Source: Flavobacterium sp. 1
GTDB taxonomy: Bacteria > Bacteroidota > Bacteroidia > Flavobacteriales > Flavobacteriaceae
Direction of reading: 5' to 3'
NCBI RefSeq assembly: GCF_002797935.1
Contig: NZ_PGER01000001.1
Location: 2,914,001 to 2,978,000 of the forward strand
Length of the DNA stretch: 64,000 nt
Every line of letters starts with the position of its first letter. The first letter of the stretch is position 1. Below are positions 57,626 to 64,000 of this stretch, one piece after another. Both the position numbers and the translations under genes were made by a program. The notes under the pieces were generated by a model. That model was given only the letters and a program-made list of their open reading frames with translations, was not told the origin of the DNA and searched no databases.

Positions 57626-57928
57626 TTAAATATGTGTTCTTAACTTTTCTTTACGTTTTACCAGTAAACGCTCTAGAGATTCCGCCGCTTGTTCGACTGC
57701 TTCCTCGAAGGATTTGCACTGTTTTTCAACCAAAAAATCATCTCCCGGGACATTAATCTTTATCTCAACATTTTTATTTTCCTTTTCACTTGTCTTTTCT
57801 ACTTTCAAAAAAACATCAGAAGAGACAACTTTGTCATAATATTTCTCCAATCTATCCATTCTTTCCTGAACGAAATCCACTAGCTTTTTGTCAACAGTAA
57901 AGTTAACTGCATGAACATTTACCTTCAT
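57626..57928 (-). CDS. hpf: Ribosome hibernation-promoting factor (short HPF/RaiA type)
   Basis: Binds the 30S decoding channel and silences ribosomes in stationary phase. From the ATG at 57928 the protein is 100 residues (MKVNVHAVNFTVDKKL start) with the beta-alpha-beta-beta-beta-alpha pattern of the S30AE domain (EKYYDKVV, EIKINVPGDDF, EQAAESLERLL). The C-terminal dimerisation domain of long HPF is absent. It lies 33 bp after xerC, probably in the same transcript. Confidence 0.92.
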   Translation of the reverse strand: MKVNVHAVNFTVDKKLVDFVQERMDRLEKYYDKVVSSDVFLKVEKTSEKENKNVEIKINVPGDDFLVEKQCKSFEEAVEQAAESLERLLVKRKEKLRTHI

Positions 57929-57961
57929 AATCAATCTATTTAATGGTTAAACATTTCAGAA

Positions 57962-58861
57962 TTATTTTTTATTCCTTGGATGCGCTTCCTGATACACCTT
58001 TTTTAACTCAAACAAACTGCTATGAGTATAAATTTGCGTAGAAGCCAAACTAGAATGTCCCAATAACTCTTTAACTGAATTCAAATCGGCTCCATTGTTT
58101 AATAAGTGAGTCGCAAAAGTATGTCTTAATATATGAGGACTTTTTTTTACCTTCTCGGAGACAGTACTAAAGTATGAATTTATTAATCGATACACAAAAG
58201 AATCACTTAATTTTAACCCTTTTTTTGTAACAAACAAATATTCCTCATCCTCAATCCGTTCCAACAATGAACGCTCTTTTAGATACAACTGGAACTGCTG
58301 TATTACAACAGGCAAAACAGGTAAAATTCGCTCTTTATCTCTTTTTCCAAGCACCTTTATAGTACCCACTCCAAGATTCGCATTTGAAAGCTTTAAATGA
58401 ATAAGCTCCGTTCTTCGAATTCCAGCAGTATAAAACAATTCCACTATAAGTTTATCTCTTACTTCCTGAAAACCTTGTGCAACTGAACTTTGAGACAACG
58501 CATCGACCAATTCTTTTTCTGAAAAAGGAATCTGAAGTTTTTTTTCAGTTTTCAAAGCCTTATGCCTCAATAATGGATTAACCTGAATTTGTTTTATTTT
58601 TAAAAGAAATTTATAAAAAGCTTTTAAAGAAGCTATCTTTCTATTTACTGTACTATTTGAAACACCATCATCTACAAGCGAAACAATCCAGCTTCTAATC
58701 TGATTGTAATTCACCTGCTCAATAGTATCCTGCTCAAAACACTCCTTATTAAACACCTCAAAATAGGAGATATCATTTAAGTAAGCATTTATAGTATGTG
58801 GAGAATATTTTTTTTCTAATTGCAGATAATCTTTAAATGCATCTTTATTATTTGTAGCCAT
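57962..58861 (-). CDS. xerC: Tyrosine recombinase XerC/XerD-like
   Basis: Site-specific recombinase that resolves chromosome dimers. The 299 residues hold an N-terminal SAM-like core-binding domain (about 5-90) and the catalytic domain with R149 (AGIRRTEL), a lysine in GKRDK (173-176), H243/R246 (HILRHTF), H269 (LLGHSS) and nucleophile Y278. Length is that of chromosomal Xer proteins, not of integron or phage integrases. The start codon abuts the T tract of the rpsU terminator, with a -7 element inside that hairpin. XerC versus XerD cannot be settled by reading. Confidence 0.9.
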   Translation of the reverse strand: MATNNKDAFKDYLQLEKKYSPHTINAYLNDISYFEVFNKECFEQDTIEQVNYNQIRSWIVSLVDDGVSNSTVNRKIASLKAFYKFLLKIKQIQVNPLLRHKALKTEKKLQIPFSEKELVDALSQSSVAQGFQEVRDKLIVELFYTAGIRRTELIHLKLSNANLGVGTIKVLGKRDKERILPVLPVVIQQFQLYLKERSLLERIEDEEYLFVTKKGLKLSDSFVYRLINSYFSTVSEKVKKSPHILRHTFATHLLNNGADLNSVKELLGHSSLASTQIYTHSSLFELKKVYQEAHPRNKK

Positions 58862-58908
58862 AAAAAAACCGTTAGCATCAAAGTTAAGAAACTTTAATTA
58901 CTAACGGT
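58862..58908 (-). terminator. Terminator of rpsU, reaching the xerC start codon
   Basis: ACCGTTAG (58908-58901) pairs with CTAACGGT (58875-58868), with an inner AAAGTT/AACTTT stem, followed by a T tract that touches the xerC ATG. Confidence 0.85.
58879..58886 (-). promoter_or_regulatory. -7 element of xerC inside the rpsU terminator
   Basis: TAACTTTG matches TAnnTTTG within the hairpin loop side. A transcript starting about 58873 would lack the left arm of the hairpin. No clear -33 element was found. Confidence 0.45.
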
Positions 58909-58935
58909 AATTTATTTTAAAACGCAATGACAGTA

Positions 58936-59133
58936 TTAGATGTTCTCGATACTATCTCTCATATTTTGGATATAAGCCGCTTTCTGGAATTTCATTCTAT
59001 TGATAACTGATGGTTTAATAAAAGCAGTACGCGCTCTTAATTGTCTTACAGTTCCAGTTTTATCGAATTTTCTTTTGTAGCGCTTAAGTGCTCTATCGAT
59101 ATTTTCTCCGTCTTTAATTGGTATAATTAACAT
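58936..59133 (-). CDS. rpsU: 30S ribosomal protein bS21
   Basis: Small basic ribosomal protein next to the anti-Shine-Dalgarno end of 16S rRNA. From the ATG at 59133 the protein is 65 residues, starting MLIIPIKDGENIDRALKRYK with the family's RARTAFIKPS. A longer frame to 59190 is rejected because it would place the start upstream of the mapped Shine-Dalgarno sequence and beyond the likely transcript start. Unlike nearly all other genes here it has a strong Shine-Dalgarno sequence. It has its own promoter and terminator. Confidence 0.95.
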   Translation of the reverse strand: MLIIPIKDGENIDRALKRYKRKFDKTGTVRQLRARTAFIKPSVINRMKFQKAAYIQNMRDSIENI

Positions 59134-59140
59134 AATTTTA

Positions 59141-59152
59141 TCACCCCCTTTC
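59141..59152 (-). promoter_or_regulatory. Extended Shine-Dalgarno sequence of rpsU
   Basis: The reverse strand reads GAAAGGGGGTGA just before the ATG. It differs from perfect complementarity to CACCUCCUUUC at one base that still wobble-pairs. It decides the start at 59133. Confidence 0.8.
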
Positions 59153-59162
59153 GTTAAGTGTG

Positions 59163-59190
59163 CAAAAGTAAAAATTATTTTTAATTTCAA
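59163..59190 (-). promoter_or_regulatory. Promoter of rpsU
   Basis: TTG (59190-59188), a 17-nt spacer and TACTTTTG (59170-59163) match the Bacteroidota pattern. The leader would be about 23 nt, just enough to carry the Shine-Dalgarno sequence. Confidence 0.6.
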
Positions 59191-59263
59191 GCACTTTATT
59201 TTTATTTTTTTGAATTTATTTTATATCAGTGGCAAAATAATATCTAAACCGAAAACACTCTTG

Positions 59264-59383
59264 GTCACGCGTGAAGGATGGAAGCAAGTTACCGAAGTAA
59301 CGGGGACAGCCTGACCCCGTTGAGGAAAGAGGCTGTATATGCAACACTATATGTAAGCCTCTTTTCTCAACGGGGGCACGCCC
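59264..59383 (-). repeat. Dispersed hairpin element, family B, copy 2
   Basis: The reverse strand starts GGGCGTGCCC, continues GGTCAGGCTGTCCCC and ends CTTCCATCCTTCACGC, the same skeleton as 6213-6322. The internal stems differ: a long CCCCGTTGAG/CTCAACGGGG hairpin and GTTAC/GTAAC around TTCG. It sits between acyl-CoA dehydrogenase and rpsU. Confidence 0.8.
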
Positions 59384-59389
59384 AAATAT

Positions 59390-60532
59390 TTACTTTAATA
59401 AATTCCTTGAAATCACCAATTTTTGAATTTCTGTAGTACCCTCGCCTATGGTGCATAATTTTGAATCTCTATAGAATTTTTCAACAGGATAATCTTTTGT
59501 ATAACCATAGCCTCCATGTATCTGGACTGCATCATTAGCCACTTTTACACAAACCTCCGATGAATACATTTTGGCCATTGCTCCTAATGTTGTTACAGGT
59601 CTGTGCTGTTCTTTGAGAAAAGCCGCTTTATGCAATAATAATTCAGATGCTTCTATTTCGGTAGCCATATCAGCTAATTTAAAAGATATTGCCTGAAAAT
59701 CGGAAATAGGCTGTCCAAACTGATGTCTTTCCTGTGAATATTTCAAAGCCGCTTCATAAGCACCTTTGGCAATCCCCAAAGACAAAGCTCCAATTGAAAT
59801 ACGACCGCCATCGAGAATCTTCATCGCTTGAACGAATCCCTGCCCTACTTCACCTAGTCTATTGGCATCAGGAATACGGCAATTATCAAAAATCAATTCT
59901 GCCGTTTCACTGGCACGCATTCCTAATTTATTTTCTTTCTTCCCCGATGTAAATCCGGGCGTTCCTTTCTCGAATACAAATGCTGTCATTCCTTTTGAGT
60001 CACCTTTTTCGCCAGTACGGACAATTACCACTGCAATATCTCCAGAAATAGCATGTGTAATAAAGTTTTTAGCTCCATTTATCACCCAAAAATCACCATC
60101 TCTAATGGCAGTAGTATTCATTCCTCCGGCATCAGATCCAGTATTGTGTTCAGTCAAACCCCAAGCACCAATATGTTCGCCCGTGGCTAGTTTTGGAATC
60201 CATTTTTTCTTTTGTTCCTCATTTCCAAAAGTTAAAATATGATTAGTACATAACGAATTATGAGCTGCAACAGACAGTCCTATCGAAGGATCGACTTTTG
60301 AAATTTCCTCTATAATTGTGATATATTCATGATACCCCAATCCAGAACCTCCCAATTCAGCTGGAACCAAAACGCCCATGAATCCCATTTCTCCTAATTT
60401 TTTAAAAAGCTGTTTTGGAAAAATTTGAGCTTCATCCCACTCCATTATATAAGGTCTTATATTTTTCTCTGCGAAATCTTTTATAGATTGCGCTATTAAA
60501 AATTGTATTTCACTATAATCAAAATTCATCAT
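59390..60532 (-). CDS. Acyl-CoA dehydrogenase
   Basis: FAD-dependent dehydrogenase of 380 residues that introduces the alpha-beta double bond in acyl-CoA; a short- or branched-chain substrate is likely from length alone. Signatures: [16 protein letters not shown] (FAD/substrate) and [20 protein letters not shown] near the C-terminus. The catalytic glutamate is in [11 protein letters not shown]. It is encoded 15 bp after the helix-hairpin-helix gene on the same strand. Exact acyl specificity is unknown. Confidence 0.93.
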   Translation of the reverse strand: MMNFDYSEIQFLIAQSIKDFAEKNIRPYIMEWDEAQIFPKQLFKKLGEMGFMGVLVPAELGGSGLGYHEYITIIEEISKVDPSIGLSVAAHNSLCTNHILTFGNEEQKKKWIPKLATGEHIGAWGLTEHNTGSDAGGMNTTAIRDGDFWVINGAKNFITHAISGDIAVVIVRTGEKGDSKGMTAFVFEKGTPGFTSGKKENKLGMRASETAELIFDNCRIPDANRLGEVGQGFVQAMKILDGGRISIGALSLGIAKGAYEAALKYSQERHQFGQPISDFQAISFKLADMATEIEASELLLHKAAFLKEQHRPVTTLGAMAKMYSSEVCVKVANDAVQIHGGYGYTKDYPVEKFYRDSKLCTIGEGTTEIQKLVISRNLLK

Positions 60533-60547
60533 AAAATATCATTACTA

Positions 60548-61429
60548 TTAAAAGCTCAAATATAAGCTAATAAAACTTGCTTTTTCAACGGGAAAATTGT
60601 TAATTTTTATCAAATCCTCAATGTTTTTAAAATCGCCATTCATGCTTCTATATTTTACAATCTGCCTAGCCAAGTCCTGTTTGAAATAAAAAAACTGCGA
60701 AAGCTCCTTTAAAGAAGCATTATTAATATCTATTTTATTCAAGTTAGGCATTTTTGTAACAGCAAAGTACTTGTTTAAATTTAGAATTACTTCTGGCGAT
60801 AACCCCCAAACTTCTTTAAGCTGTTCCATAGAGACAAATCCTCCTAATTTTTCTTTTTGAGTTAAAATCCTCAATGCTATCACTTCTCCAATTCCATTAA
60901 TTTTAATCAAATCTTCTGGCGTTGCTTGATTTATATCGACAATAGTTATTTTTTCTTTTTTGGCAAAAGGCTTATTTGAGAAATTTTCATAATCATTATT
61001 CCCTTTTTTATTTACCCAATCCGGAAATTTAAAAAACGGAGCCATTGTATTCAATAATGAATCCGGAACTTTTGTGACGTTTTGAAACTCTTTAGCAGAA
61101 TTAACAAATTTGTTTTGCCTTCTAAAAGCCAGAAGCCGGTCAATTTCTTCAACAGACATTCCGAGCTTGTATCCTTTATAATCAGAAATAAAATTAGGGT
61201 TAAAAGGATACATGACAGGTTCATCATTGAATTGATGCAATTTTAAAGAATCTACTTCTGTCTGTAAGGAAAGCCACTGTTGCTTGCTCGAATCCTTTTC
61301 TTGAATTGGATCAAAATCTACAAAATAATAAACCAATTGTAAAGCAATAATGATTCCAAAAAGCAAAACAATCCCTGTACGCTGTTCCTTGGTAAATTTT
61401 AAAAAATTTATTTTCTGTTTAAAATCCAT
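60548..61429 (-). CDS. Membrane-anchored helix-hairpin-helix (ComEA-like) protein
   Basis: From the ATG at 61429 the protein is 293 residues, with a basic N-terminus and one membrane segment (about 18-38, GIVLLFGIIIALQLVYYF). Helix-hairpin-helix motifs follow in the C-terminal half: VDINQATPEDLIKINGIGEV, IDINNASLKELSQFF and a third, IEDLIKINNF, with an earlier related LGMSVEEIDRLLAFR. Such proteins bind DNA; ComEA captures it during natural transformation. A DNA-uptake role is inferred from the fold only; no other competence gene is nearby. Confidence 0.85.
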   Translation of the reverse strand: MDFKQKINFLKFTKEQRTGIVLLFGIIIALQLVYYFVDFDPIQEKDSSKQQWLSLQTEVDSLKLHQFNDEPVMYPFNPNFISDYKGYKLGMSVEEIDRLLAFRRQNKFVNSAKEFQNVTKVPDSLLNTMAPFFKFPDWVNKKGNNDYENFSNKPFAKKEKITIVDINQATPEDLIKINGIGEVIALRILTQKEKLGGFVSMEQLKEVWGLSPEVILNLNKYFAVTKMPNLNKIDINNASLKELSQFFYFKQDLARQIVKYRSMNGDFKNIEDLIKINNFPVEKASFISLYLSF

Positions 61430-61636
61430 TTTCAAAAACATTTATCGTTCTCTTTCAAAATATAAATTAAGATAAAAAAAATCACTTTATTAAGAAAAAC
61501 ATCAAATTCACATACTTCTTAATAGCATTTTATTTTATCTTTATTTTTTTCATAACTGAATGACTATCAGTACATAAATAAAATTTTACAATATTATCTT
61601 TTAAATCTTAAAGTTTTTATAACTTAAAAGAAGATA

Positions 61637-61671
61637 ATTGTTTTTATTTTTTGTAAAAAACGATACATTTG
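61637..61671 (+). promoter_or_regulatory. Promoter of the CAT-type permease
   Basis: TACATTTG (61664-61671) matches TAnnTTTG, 33 nt before the ATG. ATTG at 61637-61640 is a possible -33 with a long 23-nt spacer. Confidence 0.5.
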
Positions 61672-61704
61672 GAACTTAATAACAACTAACCAATATATTA
61701 TAGT

Positions 61705-63183
61705 ATGTCAATTTGGAAAAGAAAACCGCTAGCACAACTTCTAGCAGAAGCAGCCGATTCTGAAAAAGGATTAAAAAGAACACTAACAGCTTGGTCATTA
61801 ATTGCATTAGGCATAGGTGCTATTATCGGTGCCGGATTATTTGTAAGAACAGCAACCGCTGCCGCACAAAATGCCGGACCATCAGTAACTATTGCTTTCA
61901 TTGTTGCTGCCATTGGCTGCGCTTTGGCTGGATTATGTTATGCCGAACTATCTTCTTCTATACCAATCTCCGGAAGTGCATATACCTATACTTATGCTAC
62001 TATGGGTGAGTTTTTAGCTTGGATTATTGGTTGGGATTTAATCCTTGAATATGCAGTAGGTGCTGCAACTGTGGGGATTGCCTGGAGCGAATACCTAAAT
62101 AATTTACTCACAAATGTACTACACGTCGACCCCATACCCTTTGCCTATTGTCATTCTCCATTTCAAACATCATTAACAGGAGAACAAGGAATCATAAATT
62201 TACCTGCTCTATTTATAGTTGCTGTAATCAGTTTATTATTGATAAAAGGAATACACGAATCAGCTGTGGTAAATGCTATCATTGTTGTTGTTAAAGTTCT
62301 AATCGTAATACTAATTATTGTATTGGGCTGGCATTTCATTAACCCAGCAAACCACACCCCATACATTCCACCAACAGATGTTTTCACTGATGAACACGGA
62401 GTAGGACATGCCTATGGAGGCGTAATGGGAATATTGGGCGCCGCTGGTACTGTTTTCTTTGCTTTCATAGGATTTGATGCCGTAAGTACGGCCGCACAAG
62501 AAACTATCAATCCTAAAAAAAATATGCCAATCGGTATTTTAGGATCTTTAGCGGTGTGTACTGTTTTATATATACTTTTTGGACATGTTCTTACAGGTCT
62601 TGAGCCAGTAGAATTCTTCAGAACTAGTGGCAAGGAAGCTTCTGTAGCCAATGCCATAATTCACGCTATGGGAGAAAGCTATAACTGGCTTGCTCAATTT
62701 GTTACCATTGCTATATTAGCAGGTTTTTCATCTGTTATTTTAGTTATGTTATTAGGACAATCAAGAGTTTTTTACTCTATGGGTAAAGATGGTTTACTAC
62801 CAAAAGCATTTAGTGATTTGCATTCAAAATACAAAACTCCATACAAAGCAAATCTTGCTATTTTGGTAATTGTTGGTGCTTTTGCTGCTTTTATTCCTGG
62901 AGATATTGTTGGAGATATGACAAGCATAGGAACTTTATTTGCTTTTGTTCTTGTATGTATTTCTGTTATTATCTTAAGAAAAAAAGAACCAAATATGGTG
63001 AGAGAATTCAAAACCCCCCTTGTTCCTTTCGTACCACTTCTAGGAGTATTTGTATGTTGCGCAATGATGTACGGTCTAGGCTGGACAAACTGGTTAAGGC
63101 TTTTTGCTTGGATGGCTCTTGGAATAATATTCTATTTTTCTTATGGCAAGAAAAACAGTGTACTAAACAATCCAGAAAAATAA
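61705..63183 (+). CDS. APC-superfamily cationic amino acid transporter-like permease
   Basis: A 492-residue membrane transporter with twelve or more hydrophobic segments. The first has IALGIGAIIGAGLFVRT, and the region YAELSSSIPISGSAYTYTY marks the CAT/YfnA branch. FIGFDAVSTAAQETINPKKNMP is the conserved cytoplasmic loop of the CAT family. The short soluble N-terminus (about 28 residues) is also typical. Substrate is probably an amino acid; which one is unknown. It is monocistronic with its own promoter and terminator. Confidence 0.92.
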   Translation: MSIWKRKPLAQLLAEAADSEKGLKRTLTAWSLIALGIGAIIGAGLFVRTATAAAQNAGPSVTIAFIVAAIGCALAGLCYAELSSSIPISGSAYTYTYATMGEFLAWIIGWDLILEYAVGAATVGIAWSEYLNNLLTNVLHVDPIPFAYCHSPFQTSLTGEQGIINLPALFIVAVISLLLIKGIHESAVVNAIIVVVKVLIVILIIVLGWHFINPANHTPYIPPTDVFTDEHGVGHAYGGVMGILGAAGTVFFAFIGFDAVSTAAQETINPKKNMPIGILGSLAVCTVLYILFGHVLTGLEPVEFFRTSGKEASVANAIIHAMGESYNWLAQFVTIAILAGFSSVILVMLLGQSRVFYSMGKDGLLPKAFSDLHSKYKTPYKANLAILVIVGAFAAFIPGDIVGDMTSIGTLFAFVLVCISVIILRKKEPNMVREFKTPLVPFVPLLGVFVCCAMMYGLGWTNWLRLFAWMALGIIFYFSYGKKNSVLNNPEK

Positions 63184-63198
63184 TTTTCTACTAAATAA

Positions 63199-63243
63199 AA
63201 AAAAGGGATTTTAAAGCTTAATCATTTTAAAATCCCTTTTTTT
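63199..63243. terminator. Bidirectional terminator
   Basis: AAAGGGATTTTAAA pairs with TTTTAAAATCCCTTT, with A and T tracts on both sides, between the permease and the convergent PspC-like gene. Confidence 0.9.
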
Positions 63244-63260
63244 ATGTCTTATTTTTAATT

Positions 63261-63488
63261 CTATAAATCGAAAACAGAAGTTCGTTTTGCACGGACTAAG
63301 TCTTTTAATTTTATCCAAAAAGCCAAGGTTAAATAGACTCCAAATCCTAAACCTGCAGTCACAAAAGAAATGTAGATAAAAAACAAACGAACGCTTGTTA
63401 CCCGCATTCCTAATTTATCTGCCAATCGGGATGACACGTGAAAACCATATTTTTCCAAAAAAAATTTCAATTTTATTACTGCTCGCAT
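63261..63488 (-). CDS. PspC-domain-like small membrane protein
   Basis: A 75-residue protein with a basic N-terminus and a PspC-type phrase (GFHVSSRLADKLGMRVTSVRL), followed by a hydrophobic segment (FFIYISFVTAGLGFGVYLTLAFW). PspC proteins are associated with envelope stress; this is only the core domain. A 93-bp gap separates it from the upstream DUF2851 gene on the same strand, so the two may be co-transcribed. Confidence 0.8.
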   Translation of the reverse strand: MRAVIKLKFFLEKYGFHVSSRLADKLGMRVTSVRLFFIYISFVTAGLGFGVYLTLAFWIKLKDLVRAKRTSVFDL

Positions 63489-63581
63489 ATTTCTAGGTCA
63501 TGAGTTTTGACAAAAATACAAAATTTCAGATTCAATATCGATATGATATTAGATATGAGCTAATAAAAACTGAATATCAAA

Positions 63582-64000
63582 TCAGTCTATTTTTAGCAAC
63601 TCAACACCAATAGCACAATCTAAACATTTATTCTTGTTACAGTATTCATTCTTCAGCTGTAATAAAGACTGAGTTTCAAATGCATTTCGAGCCTTTATAC
63701 CAAAAGAGCCAAACTTTTCCACTATCGAGTTCTTTTCGGCTTCTACACCATTCAAAACTGTTATTAAATCCTCAGAAGCCTCTTTTCCTTGACTTTTGGC
63801 ATAGGCAAATTGGAGCGGAATAACAGTATTTAAAATCAACAAATCCATAAAAGACTTAGTTAATGCTTTTTTCTTTTTTGGGCTTTCTTTGTCGAATTGG
63901 TAATGAATTTCCCAATATGGAGTAACAGAAACCCTAAAAATTTCATAAATTGCCTCAACAACACTCAAATTGCTTATTTTCGAAAATAGATTTTGCTGTT
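63582..64000 (-). CDS. DUF2851-family protein, 3' part only
   Basis: C-terminal fragment of a DUF2851 protein; the frame stays open to the window edge, and the codons upstream of the first start-like TTG (63968) read QQNLFSKISN, fitting the family. Typical phrases: FRVSVTPYWEIHYQF, LILNTVIPLQFAYAKSQGK and LLQLKNEYCNKNKCLDCAIG with clustered cysteines. Full-length members have roughly 420 residues; about 138 are visible. Function is unknown. It precedes the PspC-like gene on the same strand. Confidence 0.85.
   Translation of the reverse strand, partial: QQNLFSKISNLSVVEAIYEIFRVSVTPYWEIHYQFDKESPKKKKALTKSFMDLLILNTVIPLQFAYAKSQGKEASEDLITVLNGVEAEKNSIVEKFGSFGIKARNAFETQSLLQLKNEYCNKNKCLDCAIGVELLKID

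Noticed and set aside
57962..58861. Phage or integron integrase marking a mobile island
   Set aside because: Length, motif set and its place between rpsU and hpf fit the chromosomal Xer recombinase; there are no attachment-site duplications nearby.
1..64000. CRISPR array, rRNA operon, complete insertion sequence
   Set aside because: No regularly spaced repeats, no rRNA-like sequence and no transposase frame were found in the window.

Overview
The window looks like a chromosomal segment of a Flavobacterium-type bacterium (Bacteroidota, Flavobacteriia). The DNA is AT-rich. Almost no gene has a Shine-Dalgarno sequence, and many genes are preceded by the Bacteroidota -7 promoter word TAnnTTTG. 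Gene content also fits: the RpoC-DUF3467 pair, a two-subunit methylmalonyl-CoA mutase, the long GAPDH, TIGR03118 and DUF2851 proteins, and HtrA/MltG/DapF sequences typical of the class. No rRNA genes and no CRISPR array were seen.

Layout. 0-5 kb, forward: uridine kinase, a DivIC/FtsB-like division protein, and both methylmalonyl-CoA mutase subunits. 5-9 kb, reverse: a muramidase-like exported protein, then dapF, a GNAT acetyltransferase and mltG as an operon. 9-19 kb, forward: HtrA protease, N-extended GAPDH, a three-gene exported hydrolase cluster (two amidohydrolases and a DUF885 lipoprotein) and a DUF1801 protein. 19-27.4 kb: an Lrp/AsnC regulator divergent from alanine dehydrogenase, a Uma2 nuclease-fold protein, an amino-acid permease, a TIGR03118 lipoprotein, a LysM-NlpC/P60 hydrolase and a hemolysin III homologue. 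27.4-31.3 kb is the accessory region. It holds two unrecognised genes around a dense array of short motifs, a two-gene cassette bounded by near-perfect 14-bp inverted repeats, a 219-bp MITE-like element, an orphan lipoprotein and dispersed hairpin repeats. 31.3-39.2 kb, reverse: AcnA, AcnB, a MoxR ATPase whose 5' part is in another frame, and a SurA-like isomerase. 40-43 kb, forward: a GH13 alpha-amylase lipoprotein and release factor 3. 43-59 kb, reverse: the core expression cluster, read 5' to 3' as rpsU, xerC, hpf, tRNA-Thr, tRNA-Tyr, tRNA-Thr, tuf, tRNA-Trp, secE, nusG, rplK, rplA, rplJ, rplL, rpoB, rpoC and DUF3467. 59-64 kb: acyl-CoA dehydrogenase, a helix-hairpin-helix protein, a CAT-type amino-acid permease, a PspC-like protein and the 3' end of a DUF2851 gene.

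How the genes work together. The 43-59 kb cluster supplies transcription, elongation, secretion and ribosome hibernation functions. Mutase, aconitases, GAPDH, alanine dehydrogenase and acyl-CoA dehydrogenase form scattered central metabolism. A large share of the rest is envelope and periplasmic maintenance: MltG, LysM-NlpC, HtrA, SurA and lipoprotein hydrolases.

Most notable signals: (1) moxR is interrupted exactly at a canonical A_AAA_AAG slippery heptamer, and a -1 shift there restores the family sequence; (2) two promoter -7 elements lie against or inside the terminator of the preceding gene (hpf to tRNA operon, rpsU to xerC); (3) rpsU carries a strong Shine-Dalgarno sequence in a genome that otherwise avoids them; (4) the inverted-repeat-bounded cassette at 29.2-30.1 kb encodes an unrecognised soluble protein plus a membrane-anchored, possibly winged-helix protein; (5) two families of dispersed hairpin elements share fixed outer skeletons but differ in their stems. 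All functional calls were made by reading the sequence; no database search was run.
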